DNA from: Anaerolineales bacterium UBA7227
GTDB taxonomy: Bacteria > Chloroflexota > Anaerolineae > Anaerolineales > Villigracilaceae
Length of the DNA stretch: 11,818 nucleotides
Direction of reading: 5' to 3'
Assembly: GCA_002473085.1 (NCBI GenBank)
Contig: DKTP01000155.1
Coordinates: 1 to 11,818, forward strand
In this document: positions 6,092 through 11,818 of the stretch, one piece after another
Position numbering within the stretch: position 1 is the stretch's first letter
How the letters are laid out: every line of letters starts with the position of its first letter
Notes under the pieces: generated by a model
The model's input: only the letters and a program-made list of their open reading frames with translations
The model's database searches: none
Told to the model about the DNA's origin: nothing
Made by a program: the position numbers and the translations under genes

Positions 6092-6470
6092 ACTTCAAAC
6101 CCACTGGCAAACCATCGCTCCCGTGCTGACCATCCGCAACGAGCAGGAATACAACGCGGCCGTAAAGCGGCTGAACGAACTGTTGGACGAAATCGGCGCC
6201 GACGAAAAACACCCTCTCTACAGTTTGCTTGACACGCTCGGCACGCTGATCGAAGCGTACGAAGAAGAACATCATCCCATCCCCGAAGCCAACGGCAGCG
6301 ACGTGCTGCGGTTTTTGATGGATGAACACGGCCTGACGCAATCCGATCTGCCCGAGGTCGGCTCACAGGGCGTCGTCTCAGAAATTCTAAACGGCAAGCG
6401 GGAATTGAACGTCCGCCAGATCCGAAAACTGGCGGAGAGATTTCACGTCTCTCCGGCAGCGTTCATGTGA
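6072..6470 (+). CDS. higA: HigA-type antitoxin with HTH domain
   Basis: This 132-residue protein is the antitoxin and presumed autorepressor of HigB. The N-terminal part (1-70) is an acidic helical region, 'YNAAVKRLNELLDEIGADEKHPLYSLLDTLGTLIEAYEEEHHP', typical of HigA proteins that pair with HigB_toxin proteins. The C-terminal part (about 78-126) is an XRE/HTH domain, 'DVLRFLMDEHGLTQSDLPEVGSQGVVSEILNGKRELNVRQIRKLAERFHVSPAAF'-like in order, with recognition helix near 'SQGVVSEILNGKR'. The start ATG 6072 is chosen for its AAGGAG site and for the usual length of the family. It overlaps higB by 20 bases. The likely operator is the palindrome at 5763-5777. No terminator is visible before the deacetylase gene 31 bases on, so some read-through is possible. 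Confidence 0.92.
   Translation: MTFATPELQTHWQTIAPVLTIRNEQEYNAAVKRLNELLDEIGADEKHPLYSLLDTLGTLIEAYEEEHHPIPEANGSDVLRFLMDEHGLTQSDLPEVGSQGVVSEILNGKRELNVRQIRKLAERFHVSPAAFM
6429..6459. repeat. Hairpin inside the 3' end of higA
   Basis: CGGAGAGA (6433-6440) and TCTCTCCG (6448-6455) pair perfectly around a 7-base loop. After one G-G mismatch three more pairs extend the stem (6429-6431 with 6457-6459). It lies in codons for the last HTH helix and is not followed by a T-run, so it is no ordinary terminator. It may affect mRNA stability or be a coincidence of codon choice. Confidence 0.4.
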
Positions 6471-6501
6471 GATCCATATCCAAACTGGAACCGATTACCA
6501 A

Positions 6502-7230
6502 ATGACCAACGAATATCTTCCCAGGCGCGCCATGTCCATCCACGCGCATCCCGACGACCAGGAATTTACCGTGGCCGGCACGCTCGCCAAATGGGCGCGC
6601 GCGGGATGCGAGATCGTCTCCGTCATCATCACCAGCGGCGACGCGGGTTCCAACGACCCGCAGCGCGGCGGGGAGTACAAGCCCGAACTGGCGAAACTGC
6701 GCGAGCGCGAACAGCGCGCCGCCAACAAAGTCCTCGGCGTAAAAGAGACCGTCTTCCTCGGCTACTCCGACGGCGAACTCGAACCGACCCTGGCGCTGCG
6801 GAAGGAATTGACGCGTCTCATCCGAAAGTACAAACCCGAGGCGGTCGTCATCGGCGACCCGCAGGGAGTCTTTTACGGCAACGGCTACATCAACCATCCC
6901 GACCACCGCGCCGCCGCGCAAGCCGCGCTCTACGCGGTCTTCCCCTCCTCGGAGACGCGGCTCATTTTCACCGACCTGCTCGAAGCCGGGTACGAACCGC
7001 ACAAGGTCAAGCGCGTCTACATCCACGGGGCCGAAAAGACGGATACCTGGGTGGACATCACGGCCACGCTGCGGGTCAAAATGAGCGCGCTAAAAAAGCA
7101 CAAGAGTCAGATCGGCGATTGGGATTCTTCAAAGATGCTCCGCGAGTGGGCCGCCGAAGAAGGCCGGGAAAAGGGACTGAAATATGCCGAGGCCTTCAAA
7201 GTCATGCTCAACGAAGAAGACCAGCCTTAA
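6502..7230 (+). CDS. PIG-L/LmbE-family deacetylase
   Basis: This 242-residue enzyme belongs to the zinc-dependent PIG-L family, which removes acyl groups from N-acetyl sugars or related conjugates (MshB, BshB and GlcNAc-PI deacetylase are known members). The signature AHPDDQE is at residues 15-21, with His16 and Asp19 as expected zinc ligands and Asp18 as general base. The second motif, NHPDHRAA, is at 131-138, with His135 as third ligand. Length is normal and no signal peptide is seen. The ATG at 6502 is kept because a start at Met11 would delete the first beta strand; no clear Shine-Dalgarno precedes it. The gene lies 31 bases after higA and 49 before the MBOAT gene. The true substrate is unknown: bacillithiol/mycothiol-type intermediates or envelope glycans are both possible, and the neighbourhood mildly favours the latter. 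Confidence 0.92.
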   Translation: MTNEYLPRRAMSIHAHPDDQEFTVAGTLAKWARAGCEIVSVIITSGDAGSNDPQRGGEYKPELAKLREREQRAANKVLGVKETVFLGYSDGELEPTLALRKELTRLIRKYKPEAVVIGDPQGVFYGNGYINHPDHRAAAQAALYAVFPSSETRLIFTDLLEAGYEPHKVKRVYIHGAEKTDTWVDITATLRVKMSALKKHKSQIGDWDSSKMLREWAAEEGREKGLKYAEAFKVMLNEEDQP

Positions 7231-7279
7231 GTCCGATGATGCAATCGGGGCGTTTTGAATCCACCAGCAAGGCCGGCGC

Positions 7280-8389
7280 ATGACCCTCACCAGTTACGAT
7301 TTTCTCGTCTTCTTCATCATCGTCTTTTCGCTTTATTGGCTGGCGCGGCGCAGGCAGCGGCAAAACCTGCTCCTGCTCGCGGCCAGTTACGTTTTCTATG
7401 GATGGGTCCATCCGTGGTACGCGCTCCTGTTGGGACTCTCCACCCTCGCGGATTACGGACTCGCCCTCGGCATGGCGCGCGACCGTCGGCGCGTCCGCCT
7501 CTTCCTGACGTTCAGCCTGATCCTCAACCTCGGCGTTCTCGCCGTCTTCAAATACTACAACTTCTTCAGCGAGGGACTCGTCGCCGCGCTGGCGGGACTC
7601 GGCTTCCAGGCCGACGCGCTGCTGACAGGCGTCCTGCTTCCCGCCGGGCTGTCCTTCTACACCCTGAAAAAACTGGCCTACATCTTCGACGTGGCGAATG
7701 GCAGCCTCGAGCCAACGCGCGACCTTCTCGGCTTCAGTCTCTTCGTGGCTTTCTTCCCGCAGATCAACGCCGGTCCCATTGACCGCGCCCAAAAACTCCT
7801 GCCGCAGATCCAATCGGACAGGACCTGGCAGGCCGACAACTTCCATTCCGCCTGGCCGCTCCTCGTGATGGGCTTCTTCAAAAAAGTCGTCATCGCCGAC
7901 ACGATGCGCGTCGCGGTGGACCGCGTCTTCAACATGAAAGAGCCGACCGTCCTGCTGCTGTTCGCCGCCGCGCTCGGCTTCACCCTCCAAATCCTCGCGG
8001 ACTTCTCCGCCTATACCGATCTGGCCCGCGGCGTGGCGCGTCTCTTCGGCTTCGAGACCACCGAAAATTTCCGCTCGCCTTATCTCTCGCTCACTCCCAC
8101 CGATTTCTGGAACCGCTGGCACATTACCCTCTCCACCTGGCTGCGCGACTACATCTTCTTTCCGCTGCGACGCGCCCCGCTCCTCGGTTCGGTGGAATAC
8201 CAAGCCGTCGCTCTCGCCACCCTCTCGATGACGCTTTTCTACGCCGCGCCGCTCTTCGTCAAATCGCTCATGGACCGCCGCCTGCCCGCCGATTCGATCT
8301 GGCGCGACGTTTTCCTCGTCGGCGCCACGCTCGTCATGCTGGCCTTCTTGAACGCCTCCGCCCCGGACTTTATCTACTTCCAGTTTTGA
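7280..8389 (+). CDS. MBOAT-family O-acyltransferase lacking the WHG segment
   Basis: MBOAT proteins of the AlgI/DltB type are polytopic membrane enzymes that pass acyl groups across the membrane to polysaccharides or other envelope polymers. Family marks are clear: the N-terminal hydrophobic 'SYDFLVFFIIVFSLYWLARR', 'LLLLAASYVFYGW' (35-47), 'GLSFYTLKKLAYIFDV', 'NAGPIDRAQKLLPQI', 'DFSAYTDLARGVARLFGF', and the 'DFWNRWHITLSTWLRDYIFFPLRR' block ending at residue 298. The C-terminus FIYFQF is also typical. However, the protein is only 369 residues against roughly 450-520 for relatives. The stretch after LRR goes straight to late membrane helices. The conserved G-x-W-H-G with the second essential His is absent in this frame, and I see no WHG codons in the neighbouring frames. 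It looks like an in-frame internal loss at about 8170-8190. It is probably inactive as an acyltransferase, or the assembly is collapsed. The next gene begins three bases after the stop. Confidence 0.85.
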   Translation: MTLTSYDFLVFFIIVFSLYWLARRRQRQNLLLLAASYVFYGWVHPWYALLLGLSTLADYGLALGMARDRRRVRLFLTFSLILNLGVLAVFKYYNFFSEGLVAALAGLGFQADALLTGVLLPAGLSFYTLKKLAYIFDVANGSLEPTRDLLGFSLFVAFFPQINAGPIDRAQKLLPQIQSDRTWQADNFHSAWPLLVMGFFKKVVIADTMRVAVDRVFNMKEPTVLLLFAAALGFTLQILADFSAYTDLARGVARLFGFETTENFRSPYLSLTPTDFWNRWHITLSTWLRDYIFFPLRRAPLLGSVEYQAVALATLSMTLFYAAPLFVKSLMDRRLPADSIWRDVFLVGATLVMLAFLNASAPDFIYFQF

Positions 8390-8391
8390 CC

Positions 8392-9414
8392 ATGCGATTC
8401 TCCCGCTATTTTTTTCTCCTCCTCGCCTGCCTCGCCGCGTCGACCTTCCTTCTGCCGCGCCTCTATCATCTGCCTTTCCCGTCCCAGCCGGGACCCGCTT
8501 TCGACGACAAGACGCGGCCCAGCCTGGTCAAGATCCTTCAGAAGAACGACATCCAGTTGGCGTTGATCGGCGATTCCGTGTTGCAGGAGGGAGTGGACCC
8601 GCAGGCCTTGTCTGCCGCGCTCGAGGTTCCCGCCCACTCCATCGCGGTCCCGGGTTCCACATCGCCGTTCTGGTATCTCATCCTGAAAAATATCGTCCTC
8701 CAGATGGACCCGCCTCCGCCAGTTGTCGTCGTCCTGTTCCGCGACACCATTTTGACCCTGCCAAATTACCATGTAAACGGCGGCTACGTCAACGAACTCG
8801 ATCAATGGGCTGCCGCGCATGAGGACCTTCTGATCCAGCGCGCCTATCTCAACTTCATGAACCCGCTGGAAAAATGGGCGCTGACCTGGCTCCCGCTTTA
8901 CGGCGCGCGCCAGCGCCTGACGGACGCGGCCGATTTCGTCAGCCGCAACGCCCTCCCCTATCTATTCCAGACCTGCCGCGGCGACTGTCTTGCCCAGGCC
9001 GAGACCGACATCTTTCACATTGACAATGTCCAACCGTCCCTGCAACAGCGCGCCCTTGTGGAGGAGGAACAGTTTCTCTACACGCCCGCGGCCATGGACT
9101 TCGACTATTGGGTGGACCGTTCCTTCCTCCCGGAGATGATCCGCCTGGCGCGCGAGGGCGGCGTGCGCCTCGTCTTCGTCCACGAGCGGACCCTGCTCTT
9201 CCCGAGCGCGGTCGCCGAGCCGGAGGCTTTGCGCGCGTACAAGGCGAAACTGGCCGATTACCTGAGGGCAAACGACGTCTCCCTGCTCGATTTTTCCTAC
9301 GATCCGCGCCTGCCCGCATCTGGTTTCAACGACGCGCTCCACATGAACGCGGCCGGCAAAGCGGCCTTCACGCAATTGCTGGCCGAAGCATTGAGACCCC
9401 TGCTTTCAAAATAG
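8392..9414 (+). CDS. Membrane-anchored SGNH/AlgJ-like protein
   Basis: This 340-residue protein starts with an uncleaved-looking signal anchor (residues 4-22, FSRYFFLLLACLAASTFLL), so the rest should face the outside. An SGNH hydrolase pattern is visible: GDS at 60-62 (Ser62 nucleophile candidate), a block II glycine at 88 (VPGSTSPFW) and the C-terminal 'NDALHMNAAGKAAF' with Asp314 and His317 as the expected catalytic pair. The block III region 'VVVVLFRDT' (111-119) lacks a clear GxND. Such proteins (AlgJ, AlgX and relatives) work with MBOAT proteins in polysaccharide O-acetylation, and its start just two bases after the MBOAT stop (ATG 8392) fits that. I chose ATG over the TTG at 8386, which overlaps the upstream stop codon. 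Function as acetyl carrier or transferase is inferred from context. The 3' end overlaps the convergent gene by nine bases. Confidence 0.78.
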   Translation: MRFSRYFFLLLACLAASTFLLPRLYHLPFPSQPGPAFDDKTRPSLVKILQKNDIQLALIGDSVLQEGVDPQALSAALEVPAHSIAVPGSTSPFWYLILKNIVLQMDPPPPVVVVLFRDTILTLPNYHVNGGYVNELDQWAAAHEDLLIQRAYLNFMNPLEKWALTWLPLYGARQRLTDAADFVSRNALPYLFQTCRGDCLAQAETDIFHIDNVQPSLQQRALVEEEQFLYTPAAMDFDYWVDRSFLPEMIRLAREGGVRLVFVHERTLLFPSAVAEPEALRAYKAKLADYLRANDVSLLDFSYDPRLPASGFNDALHMNAAGKAAFTQLLAEALRPLLSK

Positions 9415-10107
9415 AACCAATCCTGCCAGCGCCACCGCCAGCGGGACGGTGAGATTGTCCACATCGTGGAAGGGCAGCGATTCGACCGCGGCAGCCGTCA
9501 GCGAGAGGAGCGCGAGGGGAAGGAGAAAACGGCTGAACGGTCCGGGGAAGACGCCCGCGAGGACGTACGCCCAAAGGATGAACGCGGCGAGGAGGAATCC
9601 GCCGAGCAGGACGGACAGCGATCCGATCCAGGATTTGTCGCCGCTCCACGGAAGTTTGGGCGAGGCGACGCGGCGTCCGACGATGTCGGCGATGCCGTCG
9701 CCGCCGCACAACAGCATGAGGGCGGTCATGCCGACGGGGGAATCTTTCCAGAAGACGAGAGTCAACGCGACGAAGGCGATGCCGTAGAAGAGCGGGCCGC
9801 GCAGGATCTCGCGGCGGTTACCCGTCCGCGACAAGGCCTGGACGGAGGCCTCGTCTTTGACGAGCCCCAATCCAACGAGCGCGAACTGGAGGGTGATGAC
9901 GAGCGGGACCGCGGCGGCCCACCAGCGGGCGTCGGGCGTGTCGCGGAAGAGGAGCCAGCATAGGACGAAGATCGGCCCGGTGGTGATGTGGATGACCTTG
10001 CGGCTGAGGCGGCTTTCGACGAGGCCGCGGTGGGCGGCGAAGTCCATGATCCGCAGCCAGAGTACGCAGAGGACGAGGGTGAAAAGAGCGGCGAGCCAGT
10101 TGTTCAT
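9406..10107 (-). CDS. Phytol/dolichol kinase-like CTP-dependent membrane kinase
   Basis: This 233-residue integral membrane protein belongs to the family of CTP-using polyprenol, phytol and dolichol kinases and CDP-diacylglycerol synthases. Seen motifs are SRKVIHITTGP (35-45), 'GGDGIADIVGRR' (135-146), 'KSWIGSLSVLLGG' (158-170) and the C-terminal 'AVESLPFHDVDNLTVPLAVA' (207-226). This last block is characteristic of the VTE5/SEC59 branch rather than of CdsA. About seven or eight hydrophobic segments span the chain. Likely role: phosphorylating an isoprenoid alcohol or related lipid in the cytoplasmic membrane, salvaging it or making a lipid carrier. The start ATG 10107 has a strong AAGGAG site five bases upstream. 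It is monocistronic in this view: its 3' end meets the SGNH gene, and a terminator upstream separates it from the FN3 protein gene. The exact alcohol substrate cannot be told. Confidence 0.85.
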   Translation of the reverse strand: MNNWLAALFTLVLCVLWLRIMDFAAHRGLVESRLSRKVIHITTGPIFVLCWLLFRDTPDARWWAAAVPLVITLQFALVGLGLVKDEASVQALSRTGNRREILRGPLFYGIAFVALTLVFWKDSPVGMTALMLLCGGDGIADIVGRRVASPKLPWSGDKSWIGSLSVLLGGFLLAAFILWAYVLAGVFPGPFSRFLLPLALLSLTAAAVESLPFHDVDNLTVPLAVALAGLVLF

Positions 10108-10112
10108 GGGAT

Positions 10113-10118
10113 CTCCTT
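10113..10118 (-). promoter_or_regulatory. Shine-Dalgarno site of the phytol kinase-like gene
   Basis: AAGGAG on the minus strand lies five bases before the ATG at 10107. It is a near-ideal site and fixes the start. Confidence 0.75.
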
Positions 10119-10171
10119 GGGCGGCTTCCCCGGCGGGGAGGCTGTTGAAGCGAGGGCGTTTTCGTTAAAGA

Positions 10172-10198
10172 AGAACCCCGTTTTAAAAACGGGGTTCT
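10172..10198 (-). terminator. Rho-independent terminator of the FN3 repeat protein gene
   Basis: AGAACCCCG (10172-10180) pairs perfectly with CGGGGTTCT (10190-10198). The loop bases TTTTAAAAA can pair further, giving a near-continuous palindrome. On the minus strand the hairpin is followed by the T-rich TCTTTAACG after the arm. It lies 18 bases past the stop codon at 10217. Because of its symmetry it could act in both directions, but no plus-strand gene reads into it. Confidence 0.85.
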
Positions 10199-10216
10199 GC
10201 GTTCGGCGGACAGGGT

Positions 10217-11818
10217 TTATGGGAAGATGCGGATGGCGTCAATGTTGGCTTTGTCGCCGACAAGGCGGAATTCCACCACGTGGTTGCCCAGCGCCAGGCC
10301 GACGCGCTCCCAGTTCTGCTTCCAGGACGTGATGTCGGAGTTTTGGTAGATAGTACCGGCGCGTCTGCCGTCCAGGCGAACGTCCAGCCGGCCGTAGAAA
10401 TCGGCCTTGGCAAAGGTCAGGCGGAAGCCGGTGCCGGTGAACCAGAAGGTGGCCGAAGAGCCGGGCATGAGTTTGGTCAGAACACGATAACGACCGCCGA
10501 GGGCTTTGGCGTCAATGCCATTAAACCAACTGCCGTTGTAGGACCAGATGGCGTTGTTTTCCTGGTAGGGGCCGGCGGGGGCGTACGCGCCGCTGTATTG
10601 GACCGAGGATTGGACGGAGTTCGAAAGCACATCGTACCAGGCGTTGTCGAAAGCGCGCACGGCAAAGTGGTAGCGGGCGCCGGGCGTCAGGCCGATCACG
10701 GTCATGGATTCGAGGGAACCGCCGGCTTGCGGCGGCGCGAGAATCCCTGCGGCCGGTTGGGCATAACTCCAATCCACGAGGTTGTTGATGGGGGTGGAGG
10801 AGTAGCGGACTTCGTACTTTTTAGCCTTGCCCACGCCGGCGTCGTCGCCGGGAGCCGTCCAGGAGAGATCCACTTCGCCGTCGTTTGCGCCGGGAGCCGC
10901 CGCGAGGTCTGTGATCGGATCCGGCGGGCCGCCATCCACTACATTGTTTACATGGAGTTGATCAACATATACTCTTCCTGTGCCGTTCTGAACGAAACGC
11001 ACCAGGTGCGGCCCGTTCACGAGCATGGGACTGGTGTAGTAGAAAGCGTTTCGGTAGTAGGTGTACTGGTCAATGGTCGTCGTGAGCACGCCGTCAATAT
11101 AGACGTCCATCTTGGCGCCGGCCGGGACGGTGACGTAAGTAAAGACGAACTGGGAACCAGTAAAATAGAAAGAGGCCGAATTGCCGGGTTTCAGAGAATA
11201 GTGTAAAGTCTTGTAACGGGCGTCTGGATCTGAAACGAGTTTCCAGTTACCGGAGTAAATCCAGCCGGGGTGCTTGTCGTCGTAGGTACCGGGACCGTAA
11301 AGGACGCCTGCGGTGGGAACGGCGCTGGCAAGATTGGACGGAATACCCAGGTTGCCGACCTCGTCCTCTGCCGCGATGCAGAAATAGTAACGCAAACCTG
11401 GCACAAGACCATTGAGCATGAGCTGCTGTTGCGCGCCGGCGACGGCCGGAGCGGGAAGGTTCTGCACATAGGACGAACCGCTGCCCCAGTCTGCAATGCA
11501 GTCGGGAGCCACGGCGCCCGTGAAGTATTGGAGTTGATACTTGGTCGCCGTGCCGACGTTTTTGTCGTCGCCTGGCGCCTTCCACTTCAAAATGACCCGG
11601 CCGCCGGTCGAGGTGTCGGCTAAAGCGCTCAGGGAGGTGATGCGGGCCGGGCTAATGCCGTCTGGGAAAGCGTAGATCTTGACGTAATCGAAGTTGACCT
11701 TGATCCCGGAGGCGTGGACCAGCGTCAACTTGTGAACGCCATCCGAGAGAGGCGGACTCGACCAAACCTGATTGAAGAGATAAGTGGCGTTTCCCTCACC
11801 CAGCGTGGCGACATAGGC
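10217..11818 (-). CDS. FN3 / galactose-binding-like repeat protein, 3' part (5' end outside window)
   Basis: The frame is open to the right edge of the window, so only the last 533 residues are seen. A TTG at 11728 is not the start: in-frame residues continue beyond it (e.g. SSPPLSDGVHKLTLVHASG). Numbering from the edge, the order is: the end of a galactose-binding-like beta module (1-51), FN3 domain 1 (about 57-170, with LKWKAPGDDKNVGTATKYQL), a beta module (about 174-292, SFYFTGSQFVFTYVTVPAGA), FN3 domain 2 (about 298-407, LSWTAPGDDAGVGKAKKYEV) and a last beta module (about 415-533, TFWFTGTGFRLTF...ALGNHVVEFRLVGD). The modules are visibly homologous. Proteins with this layout are normally secreted and bind or decorate carbohydrate or cell surface; a catalytic domain may lie upstream. 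No cell-wall anchor or sorting signal is seen at the C-terminus (IDAIRIFP). Specific function unknown. Confidence 0.85.
   Translation of the reverse strand, partial: AYVATLGEGNATYLFNQVWSSPPLSDGVHKLTLVHASGIKVNFDYVKIYAFPDGISPARITSLSALADTSTGGRVILKWKAPGDDKNVGTATKYQLQYFTGAVAPDCIADWGSGSSYVQNLPAPAVAGAQQQLMLNGLVPGLRYYFCIAAEDEVGNLGIPSNLASAVPTAGVLYGPGTYDDKHPGWIYSGNWKLVSDPDARYKTLHYSLKPGNSASFYFTGSQFVFTYVTVPAGAKMDVYIDGVLTTTIDQYTYYRNAFYYTSPMLVNGPHLVRFVQNGTGRVYVDQLHVNNVVDGGPPDPITDLAAAPGANDGEVDLSWTAPGDDAGVGKAKKYEVRYSSTPINNLVDWSYAQPAAGILAPPQAGGSLESMTVIGLTPGARYHFAVRAFDNAWYDVLSNSVQSSVQYSGAYAPAGPYQENNAIWSYNGSWFNGIDAKALGGRYRVLTKLMPGSSATFWFTGTGFRLTFAKADFYGRLDVRLDGRRAGTIYQNSDITSWKQNWERVGLALGNHVVEFRLVGDKANIDAIRIFP

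Noticed and set aside
7233..7248. CCGAT/ATCGG hairpin after the PIG-L gene followed by GGGCGTTTT, as a terminator
   Set aside because: The stem is only five base pairs and the T-run is short; too weak to call.
7208..8203. 331-codon open frame on the minus strand opposite PIG-L/MBOAT
   Set aside because: It is antisense to clear family members, and its Glu/Arg-rich low-complexity composition is typical of a shadow frame.
10280..11206. 308-codon plus-strand frame opposite the FN3 protein gene
   Set aside because: It is antisense to repeated FN3 modules and has no recognisable domain.
1..11818. CRISPR array, tRNA, rRNA or insertion sequence
   Set aside because: No regularly spaced repeats of 25-40 bases, no tRNA cloverleaf with a TTCGA-type arm, no rRNA-like segment and no transposase motif were seen by eye.

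Overview
The window looks like a stretch of chromosome from a GC-rich, free-living bacterium. The best guess is Chloroflexota, class Anaerolineae, held with moderate-to-low confidence. It rests on three things: secreted proteins that alternate FN3 domains of the 'APGDD' type with galactose-binding-like modules, a cyclic-nucleotide/bacterial-PH membrane protein, and short-period intergenic repeats (ATTGGAG-type and CCGCAAAGN-type) that I associate from memory with such genomes. No rRNA, tRNA, CRISPR array, transposase or phage gene is visible.

Layout. (1) Positions 40-5550 hold five minus-strand genes. In transcription order they are an alpha-glucan phosphorylase, a thioredoxin-fold redoxin, a cyclic-nucleotide-binding protein with two membrane/PH modules, peptide deformylase and a GNAT acetyltransferase. 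Gaps are 51, 19 and 57 bases, and the last two genes overlap by one base, so partial co-transcription is likely. (2) Positions 5551-5788 are a divergent intergenic region. It carries an inverted 9-bp-period repeat, a plausible sigma70-type promoter facing right and a perfect 15-bp palindrome between the -35 and -10 elements. (3) Positions 5789-6470 are a HigB/HigA toxin-antitoxin pair, toxin first, with base composition closer to 50% GC than the flanking genes. (4) Positions 6502-9414 are three plus-strand genes: a PIG-L/LmbE-type deacetylase, an MBOAT (AlgI-like) acyltransferase and a membrane-anchored SGNH/AlgJ-like protein. (5) Positions 9406-10107 are a convergent phytol/dolichol-kinase-like membrane protein whose 3' end overlaps the SGNH gene. 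(6) Positions 10172-10198 are a strong terminator hairpin. (7) Positions 10217-11818 are the 3' part of a large FN3/galactose-binding-like repeat protein that runs off the right edge.

How the genes fit together. The left block mixes carbohydrate storage (glucan phosphorolysis), redox and protein maturation functions. The right block suggests envelope or exopolysaccharide modification: deacetylation by PIG-L and O-acetylation by the MBOAT plus SGNH pair. The main oddity is that the MBOAT protein runs in frame to a normal family C-terminus (FIYFQF) but lacks the segment carrying the conserved WHG histidine, so it looks internally deleted. Second is the toxin-antitoxin promoter with its built-in palindrome. 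Third is the duplicated membrane/PH architecture fused to a cyclic-nucleotide sensor. Fourth is the redoxin with a C-x-C in place of C-x-x-C. I did not find a convincing wholly new system; these are the points I would follow up.
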